Shown one piece after another: positions 18,149 to 27,884 of a stretch of 64,000 nt of DNA. Made by a program: the position numbers and the translations under genes. Below the pieces are notes generated by a model. It was not told the origin of the DNA. It ran no database searches and worked only from the letters and a program-made list of their open reading frames with translations. Source of the DNA: Eubacteriaceae bacterium (GTDB lineage Bacteria > Bacillota > Clostridia > Lachnospirales > Lachnospiraceae); contig CABIYF010000013.1 in NCBI GenBank assembly GCA_902362875.1, positions 1 to 64,000 of the forward strand, in the 5' to 3' direction. Each line of letters begins with the position of its first letter. Position 1 is the stretch's first letter.

Positions 18149-18189
18149 GATTTCATAAGAGATTCCCTAGGATTTTCCTATAAAATAAA

Positions 18190-18225
18190 GAAAAGTCTTA
18201 TCCCGGTTGTTCCGAGATAAGACCT
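18190..18225 (-). terminator. Terminator of the S10-spc-alpha operon
   Basis: GTCTTATC pairs with GATAAGAC around a short CGG/CCG inner stem, with TTTTCTTT after it on the minus strand. It follows rplQ, the last gene of the operon. Confidence 0.88.
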
Positions 18226-18282
18226 CTTTGTTGTTGTTGTCGATTTGGAATTTAAATAATATAGTCAGTATTGAACTGTTGA

Positions 18283-18819
18283 TTAAACTAATTCAAGTAC
18301 TACTTTTAATGCTGCATCACCTTTACGCTGAGCAATCTTAACGATTCTTGTGTAACCACCGTTACGTTCAGCATATTTTGGTGCATACTCGTCGAATAAC
18401 TTAGCTGTTAAATCAACTTTCTTTGTATTAGCTTTCTTACCAGCTGCTTCTGTAGGAACTTCTGTTACAGGATATAATACCTTTAACATCTGTCTTCTTG
18501 CATGTAAGCGGGATGGTAAATCTTTTTTGATTTCTTTCTGAACTGTTTCATAAACAGTAACTTTCTTACCATCTACAACTTCTTTCACGCGTTTTCCGTT
18601 TTCATCTTTTTTAGCAACTTTAGCGTCAACTGTAACTGTTTCAAAGTTGTCTTTTTCTCTTACAGCTAAAGCGATAAGTTTTTCAGCTACCTTACGGATT
18701 TCTTTTGCTTTTGCTTCAGTTGTAATGATTTTTCCATGATGTAACAGATTTGTTACTTCTGCACGGATCAGTGCTTTTCTCTGGGAAGCTGATCTTCCTA
18801 ATTTTCTATATTTTGCCAT
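18283..18819 (-). CDS. rplQ: 50S ribosomal protein L17
   Basis: Large-subunit protein at the tunnel exit. It is 178 residues where many L17 proteins have 115-130. The extra length is a lysine-rich insertion around residues 58-85 and another around 110-125; the core motifs at each end (LGRSASQRKALIRAEVTNLL, and RNGGYTRI near the C-terminus) are intact. Long forms occur in Lachnospiraceae, so this looks genuine. Confidence 0.95.
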   Translation of the reverse strand: MAKYRKLGRSASQRKALIRAEVTNLLHHGKIITTEAKAKEIRKVAEKLIALAVREKDNFETVTVDAKVAKKDENGKRVKEVVDGKKVTVYETVQKEIKKDLPSRLHARRQMLKVLYPVTEVPTEAAGKKANTKKVDLTAKLFDEYAPKYAERNGGYTRIVKIAQRKGDAALKVVLELV

Positions 18820-18885
18820 TATAATGACCTCCTGTGTTTTTTCGCCTTGCTTACTTATTCCTTCAGCCTAGGCGGGTCTTGGTTT

Positions 18886-19842
18886 CTATTCTTCTCCTGA
18901 ACTTAGGGATAATCCTAATTCACTTAATTTAGCTAAAACTTCTTCTAATGATTTACGTCCTAAGTTACGAACTTTCATCATATCTTCAGAAGTCTTATTT
19001 GTTAATTCTTCTACTGTATTGATGCCAGCTCTCTTTAAGCAGTTGTAAGAACGAACAGATAATTCTAATTCGTCAATGCTCATTTCAAGAACTTTTTCTT
19101 TCTCGTCATCTTCTTTTTCTACCATGACTTCTGCTGTCTTGGCATTCTCAGAAAGATCTACGAATAAGTTTAAGTGCTCGCATAATACTTTCGCTGCTAA
19201 ACTTACAGACTCATCTGGTGTTAATGTTCCGTTTGTGAATACATCTAATGTTAATTTGTCATAATCTGTGATCTGACCTACACGAGTATTCTCAACTTTT
19301 AAGTTTACACGTTCTACTGGTGTGTAAATTGCATCAACAGCGATCTCATCGATTGCTTTTCCTTCTTTGTCTGCTTTGTCTGCGCCTACATATCCGCGTC
19401 CGTTTGTGATTGTAAGCTCCATATCCAGTTTGCTGCTATCATCACTTAATGTTGCGATCACAAGCTCTGGATTTAAGATTTCGATATCACTGTCCGCTTT
19501 AATATCTCCGGCAGTTACTACACCCTTTCCTGAAAACTCGATATAAGCCTGCTTTGTTTCAGCGGATGAGCTGTTGTTTTTAATTGCCAGAGATTTGATA
19601 TTCATGATGATCTCAGGTACATCTTCCTTAACTCCCGGGATGGAACTGAATTCATGCAGAACACCTTTGATCTTTACTGAACTTACTGCTGCACCTGGCA
19701 GAGAAGAAAGCATGATACGTCTTAAGGAATTTCCTAAAGTTGTACCATAACCTCTTTCCAAAGGTTCCACAACAAAGCGTCCAAAACGGTTATCTTCTGA
19801 AATCTCATTAATCTCAATATTTGGTTTTTCAAATTCAAACAT
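18886..19842 (-). CDS. rpoA: RNA polymerase alpha subunit
   Basis: Alpha subunit of 318 residues: N-terminal dimerisation domain (about 1-230, with [21 protein letters not shown]) and C-terminal domain (about 250-318, with [15 protein letters not shown] and [11 protein letters not shown]) that binds UP elements and activators. It lies between rpsD and rplQ, the conserved alpha-operon place. Confidence 0.98.
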   Translation of the reverse strand: MFEFEKPNIEINEISEDNRFGRFVVEPLERGYGTTLGNSLRRIMLSSLPGAAVSSVKIKGVLHEFSSIPGVKEDVPEIIMNIKSLAIKNNSSSAETKQAYIEFSGKGVVTAGDIKADSDIEILNPELVIATLSDDSSKLDMELTITNGRGYVGADKADKEGKAIDEIAVDAIYTPVERVNLKVENTRVGQITDYDKLTLDVFTNGTLTPDESVSLAAKVLCEHLNLFVDLSENAKTAEVMVEKEDDEKEKVLEMSIDELELSVRSYNCLKRAGINTVEELTNKTSEDMMKVRNLGRKSLEEVLAKLSELGLSLSSGEE

Positions 19843-19881
19843 ACGTGCCCTCCTTTTGGCTTAGGTTTAACTTGAGGGTTA

Positions 19882-20475
19882 TTATTTAGAATATAACTCG
19901 ACGATTAATGTTTCGTTAACTGGTACGTCGATTTCATCTCTAGATGGAAGTTCTTTTACAGTTCCTGTAAAGTTGTCATGATCTGCTTCTAACCATGAAG
20001 GGATCATTCTTCCTTCTGTTACTTCTAAGATCTCTTTGTATCTTGGAGATGTTCTGTGTTTTTCTTTGATTTCGATAACGTCCCCAGCTTTAACCTGGTA
20101 AGAAGGAATGTTAACCTGTTTTCCATTAACTAATACATGTTTATGGTCAACGATCTGTCTGCATTCTTTTCTTGTTCTTCCGTATCCTAAACGGAATAAT
20201 ACGTTATCTAAACGAAGCTCTAATAATGTCATCAGGTTTGTACCAGTCTGACCTTTCATTCTTTCTGCTTTTGCATAGTAGTTACGGAAAGGTTTTTCTA
20301 ATACACCATAGATGAATTTAGCTTTCTGTTTTTCGCAAAGCTGAAGTCCGTATTCACTTTTCTTTCTGTTTGCTCTATTTAAACTTCTGTTTGATTTTTT
20401 ATCAATTCCTAAAAAGACAGGATCTAAACCTAAGGATCTGCATCTCTTTAAGACTGGAGTTCTATCTACTGCCAT
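19882..20475 (-). CDS. rpsD: 30S ribosomal protein S4
   Basis: Primary 16S rRNA-binding protein, 197 residues, with an S4 RNA-binding domain from about residue 88 (LELRLDNVLFRLGYG). The N-terminus (PVLKRCRSLGLDP) lacks the four-cysteine zinc site of many S4 proteins, so it is a zinc-independent form. S4 is often autoregulated in Firmicutes; I do not see an obvious pseudoknot in the 19 bases before this gene. Confidence 0.97.
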   Translation of the reverse strand: MAVDRTPVLKRCRSLGLDPVFLGIDKKSNRSLNRANRKKSEYGLQLCEKQKAKFIYGVLEKPFRNYYAKAERMKGQTGTNLMTLLELRLDNVLFRLGYGRTRKECRQIVDHKHVLVNGKQVNIPSYQVKAGDVIEIKEKHRTSPRYKEILEVTEGRMIPSWLEADHDNFTGTVKELPSRDEIDVPVNETLIVELYSK

Positions 20476-20494
20476 CTTTAATTATCCTCCTAAA

Positions 20495-20887
20495 TTAGAC
20501 TCTTCTACGTTTTGGTGGGCGACATCCATTATGTGGAACAGGTGTTACATCGCTGATGCTTGTAACTTCTAATCCTGCTGCTGATAAAGCACGGATTGCT
20601 GCTTCTCTTCCTGATCCTGGACCTTTAACCATTACATCTACTGATTTTAATCCATGCACTAATGCTGCTTTTGTTGCAGTTTCAGCTGCCATCTGAGCTG
20701 CATATGGTGTAGATTTTTTAGATCCTCTGAATCCTAATCCACCTGCACTTGCCCAAGAAAGAGCATTTCCCTGTGCATCTGTTAATGTAACGATTGTATT
20801 ATTAAAAGATGACTGAATATGTGCCTGTCCGTGCTGTACATTCTTCTTTACACGTTTTTTTGCACTTTTCTTTGTAACTTTAGCCAT
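20495..20887 (-). CDS. rpsK: 30S ribosomal protein S11
   Basis: Platform protein of 130 residues. It shows the family words [16 protein letters not shown] and [18 protein letters not shown] 122-base gap separates it from rpsM upstream, longer than usual. Confidence 0.97.
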   Translation of the reverse strand: MAKVTKKSAKKRVKKNVQHGQAHIQSSFNNTIVTLTDAQGNALSWASAGGLGFRGSKKSTPYAAQMAAETATKAALVHGLKSVDVMVKGPGSGREAAIRALSAAGLEVTSISDVTPVPHNGCRPPKRRRV

Positions 20888-21009
20888 AATTACGTATACC
20901 TTTCTTTCTTCATTTCAATTCCAAAAAGATTGCCGATACTGCAAATCTTATGCTATTCCTGACTGTCCATACAGCCGGGTGTGTCATAACACTACAAATC
21001 TAGTGTTTA

Positions 21010-21378
21010 TTATTTTTTCTTGTTAGCTACTGTTTTCTTAGGACCTTTACGTGTTCTTGCGTTAGTCTTTGTTTTCTGTCCACGGCAAGGAAGTCCCTGT
21101 CTATGACGTTTTCCTCTGTAGCATCCAATTTCTTTTAATCTCTTAATGTTAAGAGCGATTTCTCTTCTTAAATCACCTTCTACAACCTGTGTTTCGTTGA
21201 TAACTGCGCTCAGTCTTTTAACTTCTTCGTCAGTTAAGTCGCGTACACGAGTATCAGGATCAACATTTGCCTCTGCCAAAATACGTTTTGCGCTTGAAAG
21301 ACCGATTCCATAAATATAAGTAAGACCAATCTCTACACGCTTTTCTCTTGGTAAATCAACACCTGAAATACGAGCCAT
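21010..21378 (-). CDS. rpsM: 30S ribosomal protein S13
   Basis: Head protein of 122 residues contacting P-site tRNA and S19. It shows the helix-two-turn-helix start [20 protein letters not shown] and the basic tail [15 protein letters not shown]. It is preceded by a 273-base leader. Confidence 0.97.
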   Translation of the reverse strand: MARISGVDLPREKRVEIGLTYIYGIGLSSAKRILAEANVDPDTRVRDLTDEEVKRLSAVINETQVVEGDLRREIALNIKRLKEIGCYRGKRHRQGLPCRGQKTKTNARTRKGPKKTVANKKK

Positions 21379-21652
21379 GTTTTTCTTTCCTCCAAAATAA
21401 ATAATTACTTGTCTATTAAGGGCAATCCATATATCCGCAGTACGGTGAAATGATATATATGTCTCTTCCTCAAATTATCTTTCTATCTATAAATAATCAG
21501 TATGAGCGTACCTGTACTCACACTGCAGCCGCCTAAATTATGCGAGTGTATCTCTACACATCACAAAATACACCTCTAAACTGTTCTTGCAGTAAATAGG
21601 TGAATACACAACAAACCAAGGGTCATTGCGATATTCTTATCGAACGTCGTAA
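21379..21652 (-). promoter_or_regulatory. Long structured spacer or leader before rpsM
   Basis: The 274 bases between rpmJ and rpsM hold no gene. On the minus strand AGTGTGAG pairs with CTCATACT around a ten-base loop, and ATATATC with GATATAT nearer the gene. Neither has a T run. The size and folding suggest a regulatory leader of the alpha operon, but I cannot assign it to a known ribosomal-protein leader class. Confidence 0.45.
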
Positions 21653-21766
21653 TTATCCCTGTCTCTGTTTGTGTTTTGGATTCTCACAGATTACTCTGAC
21701 AGATCCTTTTCTCTTGATAACCTTGCATTTTTCGCAAATTGGTTTTACAGATGCTCTAACCTTCAC
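21653..21766 (-). CDS. rpmJ: 50S ribosomal protein L36
   Basis: A 37-residue protein beginning with [18 protein letters not shown] then a basic tail ending KHKQRQG. C11, C14, C27 and H32 form the zinc-binding (C+) set. AAGGAG stands eight bases before the GTG. Its place between infA and rpsM is conserved. Confidence 0.96.
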   Translation of the reverse strand: MKVRASVKPICEKCKVIKRKGSVRVICENPKHKQRQG

Positions 21767-21844
21767 TTGAATATCTCCTTTCAAAAAACGTTCGGGTATG
21801 ATTATATCATCATATTCAGAATTTTTCAAGACCTTTTTAAAATT

Positions 21845-22063
21845 TTATTTGTCTCTCCAGATAATTCTTCCTTTTGATAAATCATATGGTGATAATGCCA
21901 GTGTTACTTTGTCACCTGGTAAAATCTTGATGTAGTTCATTCTAAGCTTTCCACTGATGTGAGCTAAGATTACGTGTCCACCTTCGATTTCTACTTTGAA
22001 CATAGCGTTTGGTAACTTCTCTAACACTACTCCTTCAACTTCAATTGCTTCTGATTTTGCCAT
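21845..22063 (-). CDS. infA: Translation initiation factor IF-1
   Basis: OB-fold factor of 72 residues that binds the ribosomal A site during initiation. The core [20 protein letters not shown] and end GRIIWRD are diagnostic. It starts ten bases after map. Confidence 0.97.
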   Translation of the reverse strand: MAKSEAIEVEGVVLEKLPNAMFKVEIEGGHVILAHISGKLRMNYIKILPGDKVTLALSPYDLSKGRIIWRDK

Positions 22064-22073
22064 TTTATTCCTC

Positions 22074-22829
22074 CTATTCAGACAAAGTCAATATTTCACA
22101 ACCATCTTCTGTGATGACGATCGTGTTTTCATAATGTGCAGCCAGACTTCCATCTTCTGTAACAACTGTCCAGTCATCGTCCAGCCAGACAACATCATAA
22201 CTACCTTCATTTACCATTGGTTCAATGGCAAGTGTCATTCCTGGTCTTAATTTCATTCCTTTTCTTCTTTGTTTGAAGTTCGGAATCTGTGGGTCTTCAT
22301 GAAGATGTGTTCCAATTCCATGTCCCACTAAATCTCTGACTACGGAATATCCATTACTTTCTACATATTTCTGAATTGCTTCAGATATGTCAAACAAATG
22401 ATTCCCCGGAACTGCAAGTTTGATTCCTTCGAAGAAACTTTGTTTTGTGACTTCAATGAGTCTCTTTGCTTCTTCGGAAACATTTCCAACCGCATGTGTT
22501 CTTGCTGCATCGGAATGATATCCTTCATGGATCAGCCCTGCATCCAGACTTACAATATCTCCATCCTGTAAAATCCGGTCTTTTCTTGGAATACCATGTA
22601 CGACTTCGTCATTGACAGATACACAGATGGATGCCGGATATCCATTATAGTTTAAGAAGTTTGGTACACATCCAAGATCTCTGATCGCTTTCTCTCCAAA
22701 CTGGTCAATCTCTAATGTAGAAATCCCTGGTTTTACGAAATCAGCTAACTTGTTATGAACCTCTTCTAACATCTTCCCGGCTTCCCGCATAAGTTCGATT
22801 TCTTTTTTTGATTTGATCGTAACTGCCAT
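22074..22829 (-). CDS. map: Type I methionine aminopeptidase
   Basis: Removes the N-terminal methionine from new proteins. The 251 residues carry the two-metal site: H near [22 protein letters not shown] in VSLDAG and in [12 protein letters not shown] in [12 protein letters not shown], and E in IEPMVNEG and the later YENTIV. It is the short form without an N-terminal zinc domain. It lies between adk and infA, the usual spc-operon order. Confidence 0.97.
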   Translation of the reverse strand: MAVTIKSKKEIELMREAGKMLEEVHNKLADFVKPGISTLEIDQFGEKAIRDLGCVPNFLNYNGYPASICVSVNDEVVHGIPRKDRILQDGDIVSLDAGLIHEGYHSDAARTHAVGNVSEEAKRLIEVTKQSFFEGIKLAVPGNHLFDISEAIQKYVESNGYSVVRDLVGHGIGTHLHEDPQIPNFKQRRKGMKLRPGMTLAIEPMVNEGSYDVVWLDDDWTVVTEDGSLAAHYENTIVITEDGCEILTLSE

Positions 22830-22839
22830 GGTCTGCCTC

Positions 22840-23481
22840 TTATCCTAAAATAGATTTGATTTCTTCAAAAACAACTTTGATATCCTGTGTTCCATCGATC
22901 TCGTGTAAGCTTCCTGCTTCTTTATAATGTGCGATCAGTGGAGCTGTCTGTTCATGATAAACATCCAGACGTTTTTTTACAGTTTCTGCTTTGTCGTCAT
23001 CGCGAAGAATTAATTCTCCACCGCATGCGTCACAGCAGTTTTCTTTCTTTGGAGGATTATACTGAACATGGAAGATTGCTCCACAGTCTTTGCAGGATCT
23101 TCTTCCAGACATTCTGTTGATGATGTTTTCATCTGGAACTTCGATGTCGATTGCAAATTCAATCTTTTCTCCGTCTTTTGCAAGTGCTTCATCTAATGCA
23201 TTTGCCTGAGGGATTGTTCTTGGGAATCCATCTAAAATATAACCTTTTTCACAGTCATCTTTGTGGATACGGTCAACAACAAGATCACATACAAGTTCAT
23301 CTGGTACTAACAGACCTTTGTCCATGTATTCCTGTGCTTTCTTTCCAAGTTCTGTTCCTTCTTTAATGTTTGCTCTGAAAATATCACCTGTTGAGATGTG
23401 TGGAATATTGTACGCCTGAGCAATCTGTTTCGCCTGAGTACCTTTTCCAGCACCTGGAGCTCCTAACATAATAATTTTCAT
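22840..23481 (-). CDS. adk: Adenylate kinase (zinc-LID type)
   Basis: Interconverts ATP + AMP and two ADP. The start is at MKIIMLGAPGAGKGTQ, preceded by AAGGAGG, giving 213 residues; an in-frame extension upstream of ten codons is just the ribosome site. P-loop GAPGAGKGT is near residue 7. The LID has CKDC and CDAC, the four-cysteine zinc site of Gram-positive enzymes. A terminator-like hairpin lies between secY and this gene. Confidence 0.97.
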   Translation of the reverse strand: MKIIMLGAPGAGKGTQAKQIAQAYNIPHISTGDIFRANIKEGTELGKKAQEYMDKGLLVPDELVCDLVVDRIHKDDCEKGYILDGFPRTIPQANALDEALAKDGEKIEFAIDIEVPDENIINRMSGRRSCKDCGAIFHVQYNPPKKENCCDACGGELILRDDDKAETVKKRLDVYHEQTAPLIAHYKEAGSLHEIDGTQDIKVVFEEIKSILG

Positions 23482-23577
23482 GACAAATCCTCCTTTTTGT
23501 CTCTCTTTCATTTCACCTTGTTACCATACAATCGTTTTTATATTTTGTGCTTATAAAAAAACATGTAATAAAAGCAC

Positions 23578-23606
23578 AAAAAGCTGTAGTAACAACTACA
23601 GCTTTT
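23578..23606 (-). terminator. Terminator-like hairpin between secY and adk
   Basis: AAAAGCTGTAGT pairs with ACTACAGCTTTT across four loop bases, followed by a T-rich stretch on the minus strand, just after the secY stop codon. It could attenuate the operon, lowering adk-map-infA-rpmJ relative to the ribosomal genes upstream. Confidence 0.75.
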
Positions 23607-23613
23607 CTTATAG

Positions 23614-24930
23614 TTACTCACTTAAAAAACCAGAATAATTCTGTACTAACAACTGTGACTGGATCTGTTTGATCGTTTCAAGGATAACTCCAACAACGAT
23701 GATGATGGATGTTCCTCCGAATGAAACGCTTGCTCCAAATACTCCGTTAAAGAAGAATGGAACGACTGCCACGATTGTCAGTCCTGCAGCACCTATAAAT
23801 ATAATATATTTTAATATTTTATTCAAATAATCTACTGTAGGTTTTCCCGGTCGGATTCCTGGGATAAATCCACCCTGTTTCTTCATATTGTTTGAAATCT
23901 CTAATGGATTAAAAGTAATCGATGTATAGAAATAAGCAAACAGTACTACTAAAACGATATAGATCAGTAAACCGATCGATCTCTTTGGATGGGATGCATC
24001 AAACCAGGTAGATGAGTTTAAACTTGTTAATGCTTTTCCAATGAATCCGTTATTCTCATATTTTAAGACATTCTGCAGCATGATTGGGAACTGCAGAATG
24101 GATGATGCAAAGATAATTGGAATTACACCTGCTGTATTGACTTTCAGCGGAATCTTGCTCTGCTGTCCACCAACCAGTTTTCTTCCCTGCATCTTCTTAG
24201 AATACTGTACTGGGATATGTCTTTCCGCATCAGATAAAACGATAACGAATACGACAACTGCCAGAACAACTCCTACGATCACACATCCTGCGATCAGAGC
24301 TGGTCCGATCTGTTTTCCCTTCATAAACTGATTATAAAGAGAAGTAAAGTCTCCCGGCATTCCGGATACAATGTTTACGAGCAGGATAATGGAAATACCA
24401 TTTCCGATTCCGCTCTCTGTGATACGTTCTCCAAGCCACATAACCAGAACTGCACCTGCGGTTAAAGCAATGATCATTGTAACAATGGTAAACGTTGTAT
24501 AATCGGTACCTAATGCACCTTGATTGGCAAATCCGATTGCAAGACCAGCACCCTCAATCACTGCGAGTACAACCGTTACATATCTTGTAATCTTTGCCAT
24601 TCTTTTTCTTCCGTCTTCTCCATCTTTCTGCATCTCTTCAAGCGCTGGAATAACAATTGTCATCAGCTGCATGATGATGGAAGATGTGATGTACGGAGTT
24701 ACACTTAATGCAAATACTGACATCTGCATGAAGGAGCCTCCGGTAAAAGAGTTCAAAAGGTTGAACGAATCACCTAATGTACTCTTTAAGTAGGCACTGA
24801 TCTGTGCACTATCTATCTCCGGAATTGGCAGTTGTGATCCAAAACGTACAACAATAAGAATTAGTGTCGTAAATAATAGCTTCTTTCTTAATTGCTTGTT
24901 TTTAAAAGCGCTGACAACAGCGTTTGACAT
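23614..24930 (-). CDS. secY: Protein translocase subunit SecY
   Basis: Channel of the Sec translocon in the cytoplasmic membrane, 438 residues with ten hydrophobic segments. Family words include RFGSQLPIPEID, PYITSSIIMQLM, GERITESGIGNGIS and GGFIPGIRPGKPT. One base separates it from rplO. Confidence 0.97.
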   Translation of the reverse strand: MSNAVVSAFKNKQLRKKLLFTTLILIVVRFGSQLPIPEIDSAQISAYLKSTLGDSFNLLNSFTGGSFMQMSVFALSVTPYITSSIIMQLMTIVIPALEEMQKDGEDGRKRMAKITRYVTVVLAVIEGAGLAIGFANQGALGTDYTTFTIVTMIIALTAGAVLVMWLGERITESGIGNGISIILLVNIVSGMPGDFTSLYNQFMKGKQIGPALIAGCVIVGVVLAVVVFVIVLSDAERHIPVQYSKKMQGRKLVGGQQSKIPLKVNTAGVIPIIFASSILQFPIMLQNVLKYENNGFIGKALTSLNSSTWFDASHPKRSIGLLIYIVLVVLFAYFYTSITFNPLEISNNMKKQGGFIPGIRPGKPTVDYLNKILKYIIFIGAAGLTIVAVVPFFFNGVFGASVSFGGTSIIIVVGVILETIKQIQSQLLVQNYSGFLSE

Positions 24931-24931
24931 A

Positions 24932-25375
24932 CTAGATCACCTCAGCTTTTCCTCCAAGTGCTTCGATTTTCTCTTTAGCACTAGCACTAAACGCATTTGC
25001 TTTTACATTTAATTTCTTTGTTAATTCACCGTTTCCTAAGATTTTAACTCCATCTCTAGGATTTTTAACGATTCCTGCTTCGATTAAAGCTTCTACAGAT
25101 ACTTCTGCTCCGTCTTCAAATCTTTCTAAAGCTGAAAGGTTGATACCAACGATTTCCTTAGAGTTTCTGCATTTGAAACCTCTCTTAGGAATACGTCTGT
25201 ATAAAGGCATCTGTCCACCTTCGAATCCAGGTCTTACTCCACCACCTGAACGAGCTTTCTGTCCTTTATGTCCTTTACCTGCAGTTTTTCCATTTCCTGA
25301 GCCATGTCCACGACCTCTTCTGAAAGCGTCGCTGTGCTTAGATCCTTCTGCAGGGCGTAAGTTTGATAATTCCAT
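24932..25375 (-). CDS. rplO: 50S ribosomal protein L15
   Basis: Large-subunit protein of 147 residues. The glycine- and arginine-rich N-terminal extension ([19 protein letters not shown]) is the family hallmark. It lies between rpmD and secY. Confidence 0.97.
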   Translation of the reverse strand: MELSNLRPAEGSKHSDAFRRGRGHGSGNGKTAGKGHKGQKARSGGGVRPGFEGGQMPLYRRIPKRGFKCRNSKEIVGINLSALERFEDGAEVSVEALIEAGIVKNPRDGVKILGNGELTKKLNVKANAFSASAKEKIEALGGKAEVI

Positions 25376-25402
25376 TCCGTTACACCTCCTTGCCGAATAT
25401 TA

Positions 25403-25585
25403 TTAGATTTCTTCTACTTTTACTAAATGTTTCACCTGGTGAATCATTCCGCGTGTTGCTGCGTTATCAGGCAGCTCAACTGTTTTGTGAAGTTTTTTAA
25501 GACCTAATGCTTCAACAGTTTTTTTGTGCTTTGGAATTGCACCAATTGTAGATTTTACTAATGTAATTTTTAATTTATCTGCCAT
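25403..25585 (-). CDS. rpmD: 50S ribosomal protein L30
   Basis: A 60-residue protein: ITLVKSTIGAIPKHKKTVEA and the middle GLKKLHKTVELPD are typical of L30. It lies between rpsE and rplO with 13 bases to the former. Confidence 0.96.
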   Translation of the reverse strand: MADKLKITLVKSTIGAIPKHKKTVEALGLKKLHKTVELPDNAATRGMIHQVKHLVKVEEI

Positions 25586-25598
25586 TTCAAAATTCCTC

Positions 25599-26108
25599 CT
25601 ATCCTAAGAGCTCTTCTACTGATTTTCCACGTAGTTTTGCTACCTGCTCTGGAGTTTTTAAGTTCTTTAATCCTTCGATTGTTGCTAATACAACGTTCTG
25701 TTTGTTGTTAGAACCTAAAGATTTTGAACGGATGTTTGTATATCCTGCAAGTTCCAGAACGATACGGGAAGGTCCACCAGCGATGATACCAGTACCTTCT
25801 GGAGATGTTTTTAATAATACAGATGCTCCACCGAAGTTTCCTGTAAAGTCGTGTGGTGTTGTTCCTTTTTCATCGATTGGTACTTCAACAAGGCTCTTCA
25901 TAGCTGCTTCTTTTCCTTTGCGGATAGCTTCTGGAATTTCAGCTGCTTTTCCTAATCCAGCACCAACATGACCATTTTTATCCCCTACTACAACCAGTGC
26001 TGCAAATCTCATGTTACGTCCACCTTTTACTACTTTAGTAACACGTTTGATGGATACAACTCTTTCTTCCAGCTCTAACTGACTAGGGTCAATAAGTGTA
26101 TGCTTCAT
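25599..26108 (-). CDS. rpsE: 30S ribosomal protein S5
   Basis: Accuracy-related small-subunit protein of 169 residues. It has the double-stranded-RNA-binding fold near [20 protein letters not shown] and the loop [16 protein letters not shown] involved in decoding fidelity. Confidence 0.97.
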   Translation of the reverse strand: MKHTLIDPSQLELEERVVSIKRVTKVVKGGRNMRFAALVVVGDKNGHVGAGLGKAAEIPEAIRKGKEAAMKSLVEVPIDEKGTTPHDFTGNFGGASVLLKTSPEGTGIIAGGPSRIVLELAGYTNIRSKSLGSNNKQNVVLATIEGLKNLKTPEQVAKLRGKSVEELLG

Positions 26109-26122
26109 TTGACTTCCTCCTA

Positions 26123-26491
26123 TTAGAATTTCAGACCAGCTTCACGAGCTGCATCTGCTAATGCTTCAATTTTACCATGATAAATAAATCCGCCTCTGTC
26201 AAAGACAACTTCTGTGATACCTTTTGCTAAAGCTCTTTCAGCGATTACTTTACCTAAGTAGCTAGCTGCGGCAACATCATTTGTTTTTTCCAGTTCTGCC
26301 TTTACGTCTTTCTGAGTTGTTGAAGCAGATACTAATGTATTTCCAACAGTGTCGTCAATAATCTGAGCGTACATATGATCATTACTTCTAAATACACTTA
26401 AGCGAGGTCTTTCGCTTGTTCCATTGATTCGATTACGAAGCTTGTAGTGTTTTTTCGCACGAATCTTGCTTCTTGATTCTTTTCTAATCAT
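26123..26491 (-). CDS. rplR: 50S ribosomal protein L18
   Basis: Binds 5S rRNA with L5 and L25-type proteins. The 122 residues show [20 protein letters not shown] and the C-terminal [20 protein letters not shown] signature. Confidence 0.97.
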   Translation of the reverse strand: MIRKESRSKIRAKKHYKLRNRINGTSERPRLSVFRSNDHMYAQIIDDTVGNTLVSASTTQKDVKAELEKTNDVAAASYLGKVIAERALAKGITEVVFDRGGFIYHGKIEALADAAREAGLKF

Positions 26492-26505
26492 CCTATATCA
26501 CTCCT

Positions 26506-27048
26506 TTATTTAGCCCCAGTTTTTCCAACTTTACGTCTGATAACTTCATCAGCATACTTAATACCTTTACCTTTGTAAGGTTCTGGTTTTCTAAGTTCTC
26601 TGATTTCAGCTGCGTACTGTCCAACTTTTTCTTTGTCGATACCTTTAACGATAATAATGTTCTGTCCGTCCATCTCTGTTTCGATTCCTTCTGGATCAGT
26701 CATAACTACCGGATGAGAGAAACCAAGGTTGAAAGTGATTTCTTTTCCTTTTTTCTGTGCTCTGTAACCAACACCGTTGATTTCAAGCTTCTTTTCGTAT
26801 CCTTCAGATACACCTGTGATCATGTTTGCGATCAGAGATCTTGTAAGACCATGTAAAGATTTCATTTTCTTTAAGTCATTTGGTCTTGTTACGACAACCT
26901 GATTATCTTCCTGTTTGATTGTCATTTCTACTGGTAAACATTTTACTAATGTTCCTTTAGGACCTTTTACAGTCACTTTGTTTCCTTCTTCAATCTTTAC
27001 CTCTACTCCTGCAGGGATATCGATTGGTAATCTACCTATACGAGACAT
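26506..27048 (-). CDS. rplF: 50S ribosomal protein L6
   Basis: A 180-residue protein of two similar domains. [17 protein letters not shown] starts it and the C-terminal [19 protein letters not shown] is the L6 signature near the factor-binding site. An unusual 210-base gap precedes it. Confidence 0.97.
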   Translation of the reverse strand: MSRIGRLPIDIPAGVEVKIEEGNKVTVKGPKGTLVKCLPVEMTIKQEDNQVVVTRPNDLKKMKSLHGLTRSLIANMITGVSEGYEKKLEINGVGYRAQKKGKEITFNLGFSHPVVMTDPEGIETEMDGQNIIIVKGIDKEKVGQYAAEIRELRKPEPYKGKGIKYADEVIRRKVGKTGAK

Positions 27049-27070
27049 AGGTTACCTCCTTAAATTGTCG

Positions 27071-27095
27071 GAAGGGACAGGGTTGGTGTCCCTTC
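27071..27095 (-). promoter_or_regulatory. Strong hairpin in the rpsH-rplF gap
   Basis: GAAGGGACA pairs with TGTCCCTTC over seven loop bases, 22 bases upstream of the rplF start. There is no T run on the minus strand, so it is more likely an RNA-stability or translational element than a terminator. Confidence 0.55.
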
Positions 27096-27109
27096 TGTTT
27101 TCAGAATTT

Positions 27110-27258
27110 GTGAATATTGGAATTGTTTAATAATAAGGTAACATCCACTCAACTAAGCTCATCTTTCGCCTTTGGCTCGGATTCGCTAAGGTTCGGGATG
27201 GGCTTTCGCACTAAATTCGAGCTGCGCTTTCAACTTGCTCTCATTAAGTGCTCAATGC
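27110..27258. repeat. GC-richer insertion with repeated words between rpsH and rplF
   Basis: About 145 non-coding bases after the rpsH stop contain recurring words (GCGAAAG, CTTAG, GAGC, GCGAA) unlike the AT-rich spacers around them. The stop codon plus its next 14 bases, TAGGCATTGAGCACTTA, recur after rplW with one change (TAGGCATTGACCACTTA). This looks like a small inserted repeat. Confidence 0.5.
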
Positions 27259-27660
27259 CTACCAAACAAATGCTAATACTTCTCCACCCACGTTCTGTTT
27301 TCTTGCTTCTTTATCTGTTAACAGTCCTTTGTTTGTAGAGATGATCGCAATACCAAGTCCTCCTAATACTTTAGGAAGCTCTTCAGCTCCTGCGTATACT
27401 CTAAGTCCTGGTTTAGAGATTCTCTTAAGTCCTGTAATGATTTTTTCGTTTTTGTCAGCACCGTATTTTAATGTGATTACGATTGTGCTGAAAGAACCTT
27501 CTTCTTTGATGTCATATGCTTTGATGAAACCTTCTTTTAATAAGATTTCTGCAATCGCTGTCTTCATCTTAGAAGCAGGAATTTCTACTGTATCATGTTT
27601 CGCAGTATTTGCGTTACGGATTCTTGTAAGCATATCTGCAATAGGATCGCTCATTGTCAT
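27259..27660 (-). CDS. rpsH: 30S ribosomal protein S8
   Basis: Central-domain 16S rRNA-binding protein, 133 residues. [13 protein letters not shown] at the start and the end segment [11 protein letters not shown] match the family. S8 is a known translational repressor of spc operons in some bacteria. Confidence 0.97.
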   Translation of the reverse strand: MTMSDPIADMLTRIRNANTAKHDTVEIPASKMKTAIAEILLKEGFIKAYDIKEEGSFSTIVITLKYGADKNEKIITGLKRISKPGLRVYAGAEELPKVLGGLGIAIISTNKGLLTDKEARKQNVGGEVLAFVW

Positions 27661-27684
27661 TTTCGTGTTCCTCCTTCCTTAATC

Positions 27685-27870
27685 TTACCAGCTTGCCTTT
27701 TTGACACCTGGAATCTGTCCTTTATATGCTAATTCACGGAAGCAAACTCTGCAGATACCATATTTTCTTAAATATGCATGTGGACGTCCGCAGATTCTGC
27801 AACGGCTATATTCTCTTGTAGAGAATTTTGCTTTTCTTTTCTGTTTTGCAACCATTGACTTCTTAGCCAT
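27685..27870 (-). CDS. rpsZ: 30S ribosomal protein S14 type Z
   Basis: The 61-residue zinc form of S14: [20 protein letters not shown] carries the two CxxC pairs. Located between rplE and rpsH as usual. Often also named rpsN. Confidence 0.97.
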   Translation of the reverse strand: MAKKSMVAKQKRKAKFSTREYSRCRICGRPHAYLRKYGICRVCFRELAYKGQIPGVKKASW

Positions 27871-27884
27871 GGGAACCCTCCTAA

